NCBI GenBank assembly: GCA_013298945.1
Contig: JAAFJR010000006.1
Location: 62,001 to 126,000 of the forward strand
From: Polaromonas sp.
Lineage (GTDB): Bacteria; Pseudomonadota; Gammaproteobacteria; Burkholderiales; Burkholderiaceae_C
DNA length: 64,000 bases
Direction of reading: 5' to 3'
Every line of letters begins with the position of its first letter. Position 1 is the first letter of the stretch. This document shows, piece by piece, positions 17,796 through 27,882 of the stretch. The notes beneath the pieces were generated by a model. The model had not been told where the DNA came from and made no database searches. It saw nothing but the letters and a program-made list of their open reading frames with translations. The position numbers and the translations under genes were made by a program.

Positions 17796-18287
17796 ATGGT
17801 TAAAAAGAACACATTCGCAGCATCGAATCTTGGCTGGCGGCAAACGCATTTGGGGCGACTACTCGGCCATGCGCTACGCCGGTTTGACGAGCGGGTGCTG
17901 ACCCTGATGGCGCACAACATGGATGTGCCACTGGCGCTGTCTAACCTCGCGGCGCGTGGGCAGGTGACGGCGGCGCATGTCCACATCACGCGGCATTTGC
18001 CGCTGGAAGGCGCGCGATTGTCAGATTTAGCGCAAAGCGCCGGTGTGACCAAGCAGGCGATGGGCGATTTGGTGACGCAGTGCGAGGCGTGGGGGCTGGT
18101 GACGCGGTCGTTAGACGGCGTTGACAAACGAGCGCGGCGGGTGATGTTTACGGCGACGGGCTTGGATTGGTTGGCAGCGTTTGAGCGGGCTGTGGGGCAG
18201 GCGGAGGCTGAGTTTAAGGATTCCGTCGGGCAGGATGTGGCGACGGTGGTGGCTATGGGACTGGAGGCTTATGGGTCAGGATATTGA
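17796..18287 (+). CDS. MarR-family transcriptional regulator
   Basis: About 163 residues with a winged-helix MarR fold: ITRHLPLEGARLSDLAQSAG, recognition helix TKQAMGDLVTQCEAWGLV, and the wing DKRARRVMFTATG. The ATG at 17796 is preferred; a TTG at 17760 would extend it through the palindromic operator. Its 3' end overlaps the convergent gene at 18276 by 12 bases. G+C is higher than in the neighbouring unknown gene. Divergent from recA, with no obvious target other than itself. Confidence 0.85.
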   Translation: MVKKNTFAASNLGWRQTHLGRLLGHALRRFDERVLTLMAHNMDVPLALSNLAARGQVTAAHVHITRHLPLEGARLSDLAQSAGVTKQAMGDLVTQCEAWGLVTRSLDGVDKRARRVMFTATGLDWLAAFERAVGQAEAEFKDSVGQDVATVVAMGLEAYGSGY

Positions 18288-18734
18288 CAGCCTTTTTAAT
18301 AAACGAACTGAATAGCGTTGTATTCCCCACATAACTGCGAAGGTGTCGTCGACTTCATACCAGCGTCCGATGGGACGACCTGAACTGTGATTTGCGCCCA
18401 TACAGGAACATTCGCAGTCAGCGCCAACTGCATTCCAACACGCAGCAGCACAAACCTCTTTTTCTCGGTAGAGCTGAATGACATAACAGGCGCTGTATCG
18501 GTTAAAAGCCAAGCGAATGGCTCGCTCAAACCAAGCTTGCGGAATTTCCCAGGCTCCGTTCTCGCTATCCCAAGTCGGTTTGTTTTTCTCGCCATTTCGA
18601 AGCCAAACTTTATTGTCTTGCGCGTAAGGAAGACGAATCAGCAAAGGAGCGGGGCGTTGACGCTGGAATATAACCGGAAGCCGGGTCTGCTTCCAAAAAC
18701 GGCCAAAGTCGTCAACAGGAGGTTTGGTAGACAT
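18276..18734 (-). CDS. Uncharacterised protein with a CxCSC cysteine cluster
   Basis: About 152 residues from the ATG at 18734 (MSTKPPVDDF); an upstream in-frame start at 18803 is less likely. No domain I can name. Noticeable are an Arg/Trp-rich first half (IRLPYAQDNKVWL, WEIPQAWFERAI) and a strongly patterned cysteine region, CAAACWNAVGADCECSCMG followed by ANH, with six cysteines between residues 83 and 111. The pattern suggests metal or iron-sulfur binding. I have the impression of a widespread uncharacterised family with this CECSC-x-G-x-NH signature but cannot name it. It stands alone, tail to tail with the MarR gene. Function unknown. Confidence 0.7.
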   Translation of the reverse strand: MSTKPPVDDFGRFWKQTRLPVIFQRQRPAPLLIRLPYAQDNKVWLRNGEKNKPTWDSENGAWEIPQAWFERAIRLAFNRYSACYVIQLYREKEVCAAACWNAVGADCECSCMGANHSSGRPIGRWYEVDDTFAVMWGIQRYSVRLLKRLSIS

Positions 18735-18868
18735 TTTCCCTAACATATTTTGTGTTTTACCATAATACAACAGCGAGCAAGACATCTGCTCTTGGTCTTT
18801 CAAATCTTATAAACCAACGCTGCAAGCCGTTATGATTGCGCGTCATTATTCTTCTCGCTTTCTCCCTC

Positions 18869-21022
18869 ATGTCATCCCCCCAATCCCACGGACTTAACCT
18901 CGCGCAGCAAGAAGCGGTGAACTACATGCATGGGCCGTGTTTGGTACTGGCGGGGGCGGGGTCGGGGAAGACGCGGGTGATTACGCACAAGATTGGGCGG
19001 CTGATTCAAAGCGGGATGGCGGGCAAGAATATTGCCGCTATCACCTTTACCAACAAAGCTGCGGCTGAGATGCGCGAACGGGCGCGGCAGCTGATTGGCA
19101 AGGCGGCGAAAGACGTGGTGATTTGCACCTTTCACGCGCTGGGCGTGCGCATGTTGCGGCAAGATGGCGCGGTGCTGGGACTGAAACCGCAATTTTCGAT
19201 TTTGGACACCGACGACATCACCAGCATTTTGAAAGACGCGGGCGGATCGGTGGATGTGGCGACGGCGCGGTCGTGGCAATGGGTGATCAGCAGCTGGAAA
19301 AGCGCGGGACTGAATGCTGAAATGGCGCTGCTGCAAGCCAAGGATGACAACGAACGCATCATCGCCAAAGTGATGGCGAGTTATGAGGAGCGGCTGACGG
19401 CGTTTCAGGCGGTGGACTTTGACGATTTGATTGGTTTACCGCTTAAATTGCTACAAAATCATGAGCACGTCAGGCAGAAATGGCAAGCGCAAATGGGGCA
19501 TGTGCTGGTAGACGAGTACCAAGACACCAATGCCACGCAGTACGAAGTGCTGAAATATTTGGTGGGTGACAAAGCCCGATTCACGGCGGTGGGAGACGAT
19601 GACCAATCCATCTACGGCTGGCGTGGCGCGACGCTGGACAATTTACGAAAACTGCCGGTGGATTTTCCAACGCTGAAAGTCATCACCTTAGAGCAGAACT
19701 ACCGATCCACAAGTGCGATTTTGCGGGCAGCCAACAATGTGATTGGGCCGAATCCTAAGCTCTTCCCTAAAAACCTGTGGAGCGACTTGGGTGAAGGCGA
19801 GCCCGTGCGCGTGGTGGATGCAGATACCGAGGAGCATGAAGCTGAACGTGCGGTGGCGCGGATTCAATCGCTTCGCTCGGGCATGGAGGTCGTTGCAACG
19901 AGTACAGCGGGTGCAGCACCGCAAACCCAATATAAAGAGTTGAAAGATTTTGCGATTTTGTATCGGGCAAATCATCAGGCAAAAACGTTTGAAAAGGCCC
20001 TGCGCAAGGCAAATATTCCTTACAAAGTCTCAGGCGGGCAAAGCTTTTTTGACCGTGCCGAAATCAAAGATTTGTGCGCTTGGTTCAGGTTGTGGGTGAA
20101 CAACGATGATGACCCCGCTTTCATGCGTGCCATCACCACACCCAAACGCGGTATTGGCCACCAAACACTACAGTCGCTTGGCAGTTTTGCCAGCAGCTAC
20201 AAAGTGAGTTTGTTTGAAGCCTTGTTTTTATCGTCACTCAACGCCGTGGTCAGCACCCGCGCTGTCGGCAGCTTGCATGAGTTTGGCCGCTACATCAATG
20301 ATTTGGAATACCGCGCCAGCCAAACCAGCGGCGTAGAAGATTGTGCGCGGTTTTTAAAAGATTGGCTCAAAGAAATTGATTACGAAAAGCATTTGTACGA
20401 TGGTGAAGACTCAGAAACCCTCGCCGCTGCACGCTGGACAAATGTGCTGGATTTTTGCGATTGGATGTCTAAACGATGTGGCGGTGAGATTGACGACACG
20501 GCGGGTGTGAGCCTTGAAAGCGAGAAGAAAAGCCTGCTCGAAATGGCGCAAACCATTGCCTTGCTCTCCACCATCAGCGAGCGGGAGAAAGACCAAAACG
20601 TGGTGACCCTATCAACCCTGCACGCCGCCAAAGGCTTGGAGTGGCCACACGTGATGTTGGTAGGTGTGACCGAAGGTATGCTGCCGTTCAAACTAGACGA
20701 CAAAAACAAAGGTGCGACATCAGCGGGAGGCTTAGGCGGCTCGACCATAGAGCATGAATCCGCCAATGATGACATCGCCACCCGCCTGCAGGAAGAACGC
20801 CGCTTGATGTACGTGGGCATCACCCGTGCCCAACGTAGCTTGGCAGTTAGCTGGACCAAACGACGCAAGAAAGGGCGCGAGATGATTAGCGCACAGCCCA
20901 GCCGCTTCATTGCGGAGATGGGACTGGACAAAACGACTGTCAAAGAAGACCCACGTGAAAAGCTCAAAGCGTTGCGGGCAGAATTTGCGAAAAAAGCGTT
21001 GGATGCCAGTTTAGCGACTTGA
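18869..21022 (+). CDS. rep: ATP-dependent DNA helicase Rep (UvrD/Rep superfamily 1)
   Basis: A 717-residue superfamily 1A 3'-5' helicase that helps replication forks past obstacles. All motifs are present: LNLAQQEAVN, Walker A LAGAGSGKTRVIT, AITFTNKAAAEMRER, DEYQDTN, GDDDQSIYGWRGA, LEQNYRST, TLHAAKGLEW and the final YVGITRAQRSL. The order and the GLNLAQQEAV opening favour Rep over UvrD or PcrA. The start is placed at the ATG at 18869 (MSSPQSHG); an ATG 33 bases earlier exists but adds an unlikely hydrophobic stretch. It is followed by convergent glpD after 25 bases. Confidence 0.93.
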   Translation: MSSPQSHGLNLAQQEAVNYMHGPCLVLAGAGSGKTRVITHKIGRLIQSGMAGKNIAAITFTNKAAAEMRERARQLIGKAAKDVVICTFHALGVRMLRQDGAVLGLKPQFSILDTDDITSILKDAGGSVDVATARSWQWVISSWKSAGLNAEMALLQAKDDNERIIAKVMASYEERLTAFQAVDFDDLIGLPLKLLQNHEHVRQKWQAQMGHVLVDEYQDTNATQYEVLKYLVGDKARFTAVGDDDQSIYGWRGATLDNLRKLPVDFPTLKVITLEQNYRSTSAILRAANNVIGPNPKLFPKNLWSDLGEGEPVRVVDADTEEHEAERAVARIQSLRSGMEVVATSTAGAAPQTQYKELKDFAILYRANHQAKTFEKALRKANIPYKVSGGQSFFDRAEIKDLCAWFRLWVNNDDDPAFMRAITTPKRGIGHQTLQSLGSFASSYKVSLFEALFLSSLNAVVSTRAVGSLHEFGRYINDLEYRASQTSGVEDCARFLKDWLKEIDYEKHLYDGEDSETLAAARWTNVLDFCDWMSKRCGGEIDDTAGVSLESEKKSLLEMAQTIALLSTISEREKDQNVVTLSTLHAAKGLEWPHVMLVGVTEGMLPFKLDDKNKGATSAGGLGGSTIEHESANDDIATRLQEERRLMYVGITRAQRSLAVSWTKRRKKGREMISAQPSRFIAEMGLDKTTVKEDPREKLKALRAEFAKKALDASLAT

Positions 21023-21028
21023 GTCCTA

Positions 21029-21053
21029 AGCCTTTAACCCACAATTTTTAAGG
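21029..21053. terminator. Weak bidirectional hairpin between rep and glpD
   Basis: GCCTTTAA and TTAAGGC pair imperfectly around an AT-rich loop in the short gap between the two convergent stops. Confidence 0.3.
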
Positions 21054-22640
21054 CAGGCGCTGGTATTGCTTGGCCAAATCTAAAAAAGCGGCAAGTTGCG
21101 GGTCATGCCCCGTTTCTTCTTGCAAAATTTTTGCCACTATTGCACCCAGCTTGCCGGCCAACGCAGCATCTAAAAACAGCAAGCGTGAACGTCTTGCCAG
21201 CATATCTTCCACCGTGCGGGCATATTCGTATCTGGCGGCAAAGCGAACCATGGCCTCGGTCAAGCCTGGCATCAAATCATGCTCAGCACCGGGCAAGTTT
21301 TCTACAAATGCAGCCTCATCACCATACGAATGCAAGCCTTGCGTTTCACCGATGCTGTGAAATTTTCTAGGCTTTTTAGTGGCTTGCTGTGCACCTACGA
21401 GAGGGAAATCAACCGTCACGCCAGCTGGACGCGGCTTCAGTAAATAAGATTCAAAGCACTGCTCCAACACATCTTCCGCCATCGCTCGGTAGGTTGTCCA
21501 TTTCCCGCCGGTAACAGTGACCAAGCCACTTTTACTGACCAAGATAGTATGTTCACGACTGAGTTTTTTGGTGTTTTCACCATCATCATTTGACGTTTTA
21601 ACGAGTGGTCGCAGCCCTACCCAAATCGATTTAATGTCAGTACGCGTAGGCGCTTTGCTCAAATAATTGGCAGATTCATTCAAAATAAATGCAAGCTCTT
21701 CTTTGAAAGGCTCTGGCTCACGGGCCAAATCATCACGTGGCGTGTCGGTTGTGCCTAAAATTGTTTTACCCAACCACGGCACGGCAAAAAGTACGCGACC
21801 ATCGGCTGTTTTGGGAATTAGCATGGCGTGATCTGTTGGCATGAATTTACGGTCAACCACCACGTGCACGCCTTGGCTAGGTGCAACGATGTTCTTCACT
21901 GACTCGCCGTCTTGGCGCCGAATTTCATCGACCCAAACACCTGTGGCATTGATGACGCATAACGCAGCAATGTTGTATTTTTTGCCAGTCTCTTGATCTT
22001 CGCACTTCAACCCAACGAGTTTGCCGCCCTCATGAATCAGCTCGGTCGCTTTGCAGTAGTTCACCAACAATGCGCCTTCTTTCGCGGCGCTGCGTGCCAG
22101 AGCAATTGCCAAGCGCGCATCGTCAAACTGGCCATCCCAGTATTTCACGCCACCTTTTAAACTCGCTTTGTGCAGTGCAGGTAAGCATTGCAGTGTTTGC
22201 TGTGCATTTAAAAAAGAAGTATCACCCAAGCCTGCTTTACCGGCTAAGGCGTCGTACATTTTTAGGCCTACGCCATAAAAAGGCGCCTCCCACAGCTTAT
22301 AGGACGGCATCACAAACGGCACAGCTTGGGCGATATGTGGCGCGTTGTGAAGAAGGGTTGTGCGCTCATGCAGCGCCTCGCGAACCAATGCAATATTACC
22401 CTGCGCCAAATACCTCACGCCACCATGCACCAGCTTGGTGGCGCGTGATGACGTTCCTTTGGCAAAGTCATGTGATTCCAACAAAACCACTTTGAAACCG
22501 CGCAGTGCGGCATCTAAAGCAATGCCTAGACCTGTCGCGCCGCCGCCTATGATGGCAACATCGTATTTTTTTGTTTCTGCCAGCTGTTTTAAAAGCTGCA
22601 AACGCTCAGCGGCGAGTGGCATTCTGATTGGCGCATTCAT
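21048..22640 (-). CDS. glpD: Aerobic glycerol-3-phosphate dehydrogenase
   Basis: A 530-residue FAD enzyme at the inner membrane that oxidises glycerol 3-phosphate to dihydroxyacetone phosphate and reduces quinone. The FAD loop is DVAIIGGGATGLGIALDAAL; also present are SSRATKLVHGGVRYL, TGVWVDEIR and VTVTGGKWTTYRAMAED. Full length for GlpD. It is divergent from glpK with only 32 bases between starts, so the shared promoter must overlap the coding ends. No glpR or glpF is visible. Confidence 0.96.
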   Translation of the reverse strand: MNAPIRMPLAAERLQLLKQLAETKKYDVAIIGGGATGLGIALDAALRGFKVVLLESHDFAKGTSSRATKLVHGGVRYLAQGNIALVREALHERTTLLHNAPHIAQAVPFVMPSYKLWEAPFYGVGLKMYDALAGKAGLGDTSFLNAQQTLQCLPALHKASLKGGVKYWDGQFDDARLAIALARSAAKEGALLVNYCKATELIHEGGKLVGLKCEDQETGKKYNIAALCVINATGVWVDEIRRQDGESVKNIVAPSQGVHVVVDRKFMPTDHAMLIPKTADGRVLFAVPWLGKTILGTTDTPRDDLAREPEPFKEELAFILNESANYLSKAPTRTDIKSIWVGLRPLVKTSNDDGENTKKLSREHTILVSKSGLVTVTGGKWTTYRAMAEDVLEQCFESYLLKPRPAGVTVDFPLVGAQQATKKPRKFHSIGETQGLHSYGDEAAFVENLPGAEHDLMPGLTEAMVRFAARYEYARTVEDMLARRSRLLFLDAALAGKLGAIVAKILQEETGHDPQLAAFLDLAKQYQRLP

Positions 22641-22672
22641 AAAGTGATTGAGTTCGATTATTATGCTGCATC

Positions 22673-24166
22673 ATGGCTTATTTACTCGCACTTGACCAAG
22701 GCACCTCTAGCTCGCGCTGCATTGTGTTTGATGACTCGGGGCGAATCGTCTCAATGGCTCAACGTGAGTTGCCTCAAATCTTCCCACAGCCAGGCTGGGT
22801 TGAACACGATGCCACGCAAATATGGCGCGATCAGCTCGCGACAGCGCGTGAAGCATTAGCCAAAGCGGGCTTGTCTGCACGCGATATTGCAGCCGTCGGC
22901 ATTACCAACCAACGCGAAACCACGGTCGTTTGGAACCGTAAAACAGGCTTACCCATTCATAACGCCATTGTTTGGCAAGACCGCCGCTCTGAACCCATCT
23001 GCTCGCAGTTGCGCGAACAAGGCTTGGCACAAACCATTCAGCAAAAAACAGGTTTGCTGATTGATGCCTACTTCTCAGGCACCAAATTAAAGTGGCTTTT
23101 GGACAAGGTACCCAACGCACGTGAGCAAGCCAAACGTGGTGAGTTAGCTTTTGGCACGATTGACAGCTGGCTGATTTGGCAATTGACCCAAGGCACTGTG
23201 CATGCGACGGATGTGAGCAATGCATCACGCACCATGTTGTTCAATATTCGTACGAACCAGTGGGATGCTGAGCTTCTGAAGACACTAGATATTCCTGCTG
23301 AGTTGCTGCCAGCAATTCAACCATCCAGTAGTGTTTTTGGTCATGTCAGTACGGATATTTTGGGCGCCAGTATTCCTATTGGTGGTGTCGCTGGTGACCA
23401 ACAAAGTGCCCTATTTGGCCAAGCCTGTTTCAAAAGCGGCATGGCAAAAAACACCTATGGCACAGGTTGTTTCATGTTGATGCATACGGGCGATACTTTT
23501 CAAACATCGACCAATGGCTTAATCACAACCAGCGCAGCACAAACATCTCAAAAAACCCAGTTTGCGATTGAAGGTAGTGTATTTATTGGAGGCGCTGTCG
23601 TTCAATGGCTGCGCGATGGCCTGCATGCCATCCAAAGCAGTGGCGAGATTCAAACTTTGGCGCAAAGCGTGCCTGACTCTGGCGGCGTGATGATGGTGCC
23701 GGCGTTCACGGGACTAGGCGCACCATACTGGGATGCGAATGCCCGCGGCACGATTACCGGCTTGACACGCGGCAGCACCATAGCGCACATTGCCCGCGCA
23801 GCACTTGAGAGCATTGCTTTTCAAAGTGCTGCGTTGTTACTAGCCATGAGCCGAGATGCAGTCGCCGCTGGATCCGCGCCCGTGAGCGAGCTTCGTGTGG
23901 ACGGTGGGGCTTGCACCAACGACATGCTGATGCAGTTTCAAGCCGATTTGCTCGGCATACCCGTTTTACGTCCTGCTGTGACTGAAACCACAGCGCTAGG
24001 TGCCACCTATTTAGCAGGTTTAGCAGTAGGTGTTTATTCAGATTTGGAGAGTATTTCTAAATTGTGGCACTGTGAACGGCGGTTTTTGCCAACCATGTCA
24101 CGTGACCGAGCCGCTGAATTAATGGCGCAGTGGGAACATGCGGTGCGCCAAGCTACTGCAAAATAG
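22673..24166 (+). CDS. glpK: Glycerol kinase
   Basis: A 497-residue FGGY-family kinase phosphorylating glycerol to glycerol 3-phosphate, the substrate of the divergent glpD product. It shows [64 protein letters not shown] and [19 protein letters not shown]. Start at the first ATG after the divergent gap. Together the pair forms a minimal glycerol catabolism module. Confidence 0.97.
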   Translation: MAYLLALDQGTSSSRCIVFDDSGRIVSMAQRELPQIFPQPGWVEHDATQIWRDQLATAREALAKAGLSARDIAAVGITNQRETTVVWNRKTGLPIHNAIVWQDRRSEPICSQLREQGLAQTIQQKTGLLIDAYFSGTKLKWLLDKVPNAREQAKRGELAFGTIDSWLIWQLTQGTVHATDVSNASRTMLFNIRTNQWDAELLKTLDIPAELLPAIQPSSSVFGHVSTDILGASIPIGGVAGDQQSALFGQACFKSGMAKNTYGTGCFMLMHTGDTFQTSTNGLITTSAAQTSQKTQFAIEGSVFIGGAVVQWLRDGLHAIQSSGEIQTLAQSVPDSGGVMMVPAFTGLGAPYWDANARGTITGLTRGSTIAHIARAALESIAFQSAALLLAMSRDAVAAGSAPVSELRVDGGACTNDMLMQFQADLLGIPVLRPAVTETTALGATYLAGLAVGVYSDLESISKLWHCERRFLPTMSRDRAAELMAQWEHAVRQATAK

Positions 24167-24194
24167 CATTTTTAGACAATATGAAAGTTTTCCT

Positions 24195-25010
24195 GTGAAC
24201 GACAAAAAGATTGCATTTCTAGGCGGCGGCAACATGGCCAGCGCCATGATTGGTGGCTTGATCAAACAAGGCATGTTGCCCAATAATATTTTGGTAGTCG
24301 AGCCATATGGGCCGACACGCGACAAATTACTTCAAGATTTCGGCATACAAGCGATGACTGAACCATCAAGTTTGCTAGTAACTGCGGGTTTGATCATCTG
24401 GGCAGTGAAGCCGCAAGTCTTCAAAGAAGCTTCACAGCAAACTTGTAACTTTGCACCAACAGCGTTGCATTTCAGCGTAGCAGCTGGCATTCGAAGCAGC
24501 AGTATTGCAGCTTGGTTAAGAACGGACAATGTTGTTCGCTCCATGCCAAACACGCCGGCCTTGATTGGCAAAGGCATGACAGCGTTGTATGCGCGCCCTG
24601 CCGTAACGCAAGCTGGAAAAGCTTGGGTAGAACGCGTGGTTGCCAGCATGGGTGAGTTTTTATGGCTAAATGAAGAATCGCACTTAGACGCTGTAACCGC
24701 CATTTCAGGTTCAGGCCCAGCCTATGTTTTCTATTTTTTAGAAGCCATGACGGAAGCGGCCGTCAAGATGGGATTGAGTGCTGAACAAGGCCGTCGACTA
24801 GCTATTAGCACCTTCAGCGGCGCATCTGAACTCGCGCACCGCTCTGATGAACCACTAGAAACGCTGCGCCAGCGTGTCACGTCAAAAGGTGGAACGACTT
24901 ATGCGGCGTTAATGTCGATGGAAGGTGACGCTATCAAACCGCACTTCATCAAAGCCATGCAAGCTGCAGAATTACGCGCTAAAGAGTTAGGCGATGAGTT
25001 CGGTAAATAA
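24195..25010 (+). CDS. proC: Pyrroline-5-carboxylate reductase
   Basis: A 271-residue NAD(P)H reductase catalysing the last step of proline synthesis. It has KIAFLGGGNMASAMIGGLIK, VVRSMPNTPALIGKGM, VTAISGSGPAYVFYFLEAMT and VTSKGGTTYAALMSM, all ProC hallmarks. The open frame begins inside glpK, but the family start corresponds to the GTG at 24195 (reads NDKKIAFLGG), 28 bases after the glpK stop. It may be co-transcribed with glpK. Confidence 0.94.
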   Translation: MNDKKIAFLGGGNMASAMIGGLIKQGMLPNNILVVEPYGPTRDKLLQDFGIQAMTEPSSLLVTAGLIIWAVKPQVFKEASQQTCNFAPTALHFSVAAGIRSSSIAAWLRTDNVVRSMPNTPALIGKGMTALYARPAVTQAGKAWVERVVASMGEFLWLNEESHLDAVTAISGSGPAYVFYFLEAMTEAAVKMGLSAEQGRRLAISTFSGASELAHRSDEPLETLRQRVTSKGGTTYAALMSMEGDAIKPHFIKAMQAAELRAKELGDEFGK

Positions 25011-25059
25011 CGACGTTACCGTTTTGATTGCAGTTAACGTTTGATGCTTCTGCTCAATG

Positions 25060-25920
25060 CTACTGTTTGACAGTCAAGCTCAAAGCAATTCCCACAAAAA
25101 CCGTGAAGCCCAGCCAATGGTTGAGTCGAAAAGCTTTGAAACAAGCTTCTCTCTCACGGTTCCGAATCAGCCAAATATGCCAGATTACTTGCAAAATAGC
25201 TAAGAACAATGCTATGAAATATATAGCTGAATAATTAACAAAATTGCTGGCTACAGACCAAATTATCAGGTAAAAAATATAGCATGCTGCAACGATAGTG
25301 ACATCATAGCGCCCCATGGTGATAGCAGATGTTTTCATGCCGATTTTTAAATCATCGTCACGGTCAACCATGGCGTATTCGGTGTCATAAGCGAGCACCC
25401 AAAATAGATTTCCGAATAGCAAAATCCAAGCTAATGTTGGCACTGAGCCTTGAACCGCGCAAAACGCCATAGGTATGCCAAAGCTGAATGCAATGCCCAA
25501 AACAGCTTGCGGCATAGCAAAAAATCGCTTGGCATAGGGGTAAATGACGGCAACTGCCAGTGCTGCAAAAGATAGCAATATCGTCGCTCTGTTAGTTGTC
25601 AGCACCAAACCAAAAGCCAGCAATGCCAACACAGCGCCCAGTACCAGCGCTTCTTTGCTGGACAAAGCGCCGCTGGTAACGGGACGGTTGGCGGTCCGCT
25701 TGACGTGTTTGTCAAAGTCGCGATCCGCCACGTCATTCAAACAGCAGCCCGCGCTACGCATCAAAATCGTGCCGAGTACAAATACAACGAGTAAATGCCA
25801 GCCGGGGAAACCATTTGAAGCGATCCACAAGGCGCTCAGCGTGGGCCAAAGCAACAAAAGCCAACCTGCAGGTCGATTCCAACGAATTAAATCTAAATAC
25901 AGCTCTATTTTATTTTTCAT
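25060..25920 (-). CDS. ubiA: 4-hydroxybenzoate octaprenyltransferase
   Basis: A 286-residue inner-membrane prenyltransferase that attaches the polyprenyl tail to 4-hydroxybenzoate in ubiquinone synthesis. Both Asp-rich magnesium/diphosphate motifs are present: [19 protein letters not shown] and [19 protein letters not shown]. About eight helices; ends [16 protein letters not shown] as in UbiA proteins. The segment [16 protein letters not shown] (25210-25258) closely resembles a copy of the dispersed repeat, yet the protein is not longer than E. coli UbiA here, so it is a substitution or coincidence rather than a simple insertion. OxyR lies immediately upstream. Confidence 0.95.
   Translation of the reverse strand: MKNKIELYLDLIRWNRPAGWLLLLWPTLSALWIASNGFPGWHLLVVFVLGTILMRSAGCCLNDVADRDFDKHVKRTANRPVTSGALSSKEALVLGAVLALLAFGLVLTTNRATILLSFAALAVAVIYPYAKRFFAMPQAVLGIAFSFGIPMAFCAVQGSVPTLAWILLFGNLFWVLAYDTEYAMVDRDDDLKIGMKTSAITMGRYDVTIVAACYIFYLIIWSVASNFVNYSAIYFIALFLAILQVIWHIWLIRNREREACFKAFRLNHWLGFTVFVGIALSLTVKQ
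25210..25258 (-). repeat. Possible repeat copy R15 inside ubiA
   Basis: TGCTATGAAATATATAGCTG matches 17 of 20 bases of copy R4, and GGCTACAGACCAAATT follows at exactly the same distance as in R4; the 17 bases between match poorly. In frame within a membrane helix. Confidence 0.45.
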
Positions 25921-25930
25921 GACGTTGCCC

Positions 25931-26923
25931 CTACGACAAACGCGTCACACCAGGCAACTCGCAAGCGTAGATAGCGTTGCGCAATGCGGCAATGGCTTCG
26001 TAACGTGTGAAGCTTTTCCGCCAAACCAGTACGACACGGCGCATAGGTGGTAGAGCGCGTTTGTCGTCTGTGATGGGGCGATAGACGACCAAAGCATCCT
26101 CAGCCTGTGATTTGGTTTTAGGCTTTTTAGCTAAATTTTCAGCGATCGCACTTGCAGGCACGCTCAGACGCGGCACCAAAGTAACGCCCATGCCAGCGGC
26201 TACCATGTGCTTGATGGTTTCCAAAGACGAGCCTTCAAAACTCTTTCGTATACCCATGCTGTTGCCAGAGTTATCGCTCGAAAAGCGAGCAAATTCTGGA
26301 CAAACTTCTAAGACGTGGTCGCGAAAGCAATGACCTGTGCCAAGCAAAAGCATGGTTTCTGCCTTGAGCTGATCAACCGTCACCGAACCCTGCCTTGTGA
26401 ACGGGTGATCTACCGGCATGGCGGCTAAAAAAGGCTCATCGTACAAAGGCGCGACTGCCAAATTGGTATCCGGAAAGGGCTCTGCCAAAATCGCACAGTC
26501 CAGCTCACCCGTGCGTAGCAATTCAAGCAGTTTGACCGTAAAGTTCTCTTGCAACATCAACGGCATTTGTGGCGTTTTGGCGATGACGTTTCTTACCAAG
26601 TCTGGCAACAAGTACGGACCAATTGTGTAAATCACACCCAGCTTCAGCGCACCAGCTAAGGGGTCTTTACCGCGTTTAGCAATTTCTTTGATATTGGCAG
26701 CTTGCTCCAACACGCTTTGCGCTTGTAACACCACCTCATTTCCAAGGGGGGTGACTGCAACTTCGCTAGCGCTACGCTCGAAGAGCTTTAAATCAAGCTC
26801 TTCTTCAAGCTTCTTAATCGCCAAACTCAGAGTAGGCTGGGATACATGGCAAGCCTCTGCCGCTTTGCCAAAATGCTTTTCACGAGCAACGGCAACGATA
26901 TATTTAAGTTCAGTGAGTGTCAT
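25931..26923 (-). CDS. oxyR: LysR-family peroxide regulator OxyR
   Basis: A 330-residue LysR regulator. The N-terminal helix-turn-helix reads [27 protein letters not shown]. The effector domain contains [16 protein letters not shown], the cysteine pair that forms the regulatory disulfide in OxyR when peroxide is present. About 25 residues longer at the C terminus than the E. coli protein. Start at the ATG at 26923. No katG or ahpC is adjacent in this window, so its targets are elsewhere. Confidence 0.93.
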   Translation of the reverse strand: MTLTELKYIVAVAREKHFGKAAEACHVSQPTLSLAIKKLEEELDLKLFERSASEVAVTPLGNEVVLQAQSVLEQAANIKEIAKRGKDPLAGALKLGVIYTIGPYLLPDLVRNVIAKTPQMPLMLQENFTVKLLELLRTGELDCAILAEPFPDTNLAVAPLYDEPFLAAMPVDHPFTRQGSVTVDQLKAETMLLLGTGHCFRDHVLEVCPEFARFSSDNSGNSMGIRKSFEGSSLETIKHMVAAGMGVTLVPRLSVPASAIAENLAKKPKTKSQAEDALVVYRPITDDKRALPPMRRVVLVWRKSFTRYEAIAALRNAIYACELPGVTRLS

Positions 26924-26940
26924 GGCTTCTTTCTGAGTGC

Positions 26941-27723
26941 TTAAATTAAAGGCGAACCACCTTCAAATACGCGCAATTCGCCTGGCGCAAAAGAAATCCA
27001 GTTTTCGTTGGTCGTTAACGGCTCTGTAACAACAATCACCAATTTATCGTCTGGCCCGTTCAGCTCTGCCAAATTCACACGCACATCTTCGTCTTTCAAT
27101 TGCACTTCGCAAAACGGATAGGCGCGTTGCAAGTAACACAACTTTGTGCTGGCATGCGCCCAAAGTGCTTGGCCATTGCTGAGAATATAGTTAAACGTGC
27201 CGAATGCAGCGATTTTGGGTGTCAGCTCGCGCAGTGTCAAGGTTAGCTCCTCAACGCTTGGGGCTGATGCATGTGATTTAGCAAGTTCTTGCATTAGCCA
27301 GCAAAATGCCAACTCACTATCAGTATTGCCAACTGGCTTAAAACCACCATGCAGCAAAGGTGCGTAATTTTTTAAATCACCATTGTGCGCAAACACCCAA
27401 TTGCGCCCCCACAGCTCGCGTACGAACGGATGGCAATTCTCTAGCGACACCTCGCCCACCGTTGCTTTGCGCACATGTGCTACAACATTGTGGCTCTTGA
27501 TGGGATAGGTGCGCAGCAAGTTCGCCATCATGGAAGTTGAGGCACTTTCTTTGTCTACAAAACAACGCACGCCTTTGCCAGGTGTTGCGCCTTCGCCCTC
27601 AAAAAAAGCAATGCCCCAGCCGTCTGCGTGATGGTCAGTAGAGCCGCCACGCTGCGAAAACCCCGTAAAGCTTAAAGTTAAGCTAGCAGGCAAATGACTG
27701 TTCATTCCAAGAAGTTGGCACAT
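26941..27723 (-). CDS. Class II glutamine amidotransferase (YafJ-like)
   Basis: About 260 residues of an N-terminal nucleophile amidotransferase fold. The start is the ATG at 27721-27723, because that leaves Cys2 (MCQLLGMN) to act as the catalytic nucleophile after Met removal; the ATG six bases upstream would block it. Other signature parts are HHADGWGIAFFEG, VAHVRKATVGEVSLENCHPF, WVFAHNGDLKNY and GNTDSELAFCWL. Only the glutaminase half is present, with no synthetase domain, as in YafJ, whose substrate is uncertain. It lies 17 bases upstream of oxyR on the same strand, so the two are probably co-transcribed. Confidence 0.88.
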   Translation of the reverse strand: MCQLLGMNSHLPASLTLSFTGFSQRGGSTDHHADGWGIAFFEGEGATPGKGVRCFVDKESASTSMMANLLRTYPIKSHNVVAHVRKATVGEVSLENCHPFVRELWGRNWVFAHNGDLKNYAPLLHGGFKPVGNTDSELAFCWLMQELAKSHASAPSVEELTLTLRELTPKIAAFGTFNYILSNGQALWAHASTKLCYLQRAYPFCEVQLKDEDVRVNLAELNGPDDKLVIVVTEPLTTNENWISFAPGELRVFEGGSPLI

Positions 27724-27882
27724 AGTCATATTTTACTTGGCTGATTGCTATCAAAATAGATCAATAGTTGTACCGCACTAGGGTTTACGCTGTACGCATC
27801 TAGTTTGACACCTCCAGAAGCTTGCATTAACCTTGCAATCTTTATAATTATCACCTTACTTAAAGCACTATAAGGACGAGAC

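Noticed and set aside
27745-27800. TTGCTATCAAAATAGATCAATAG upstream of the amidotransferase as a further repeat copy
   Set aside because: Spacing of the palindrome is wrong by four bases and the GCCGGCG half is absent.
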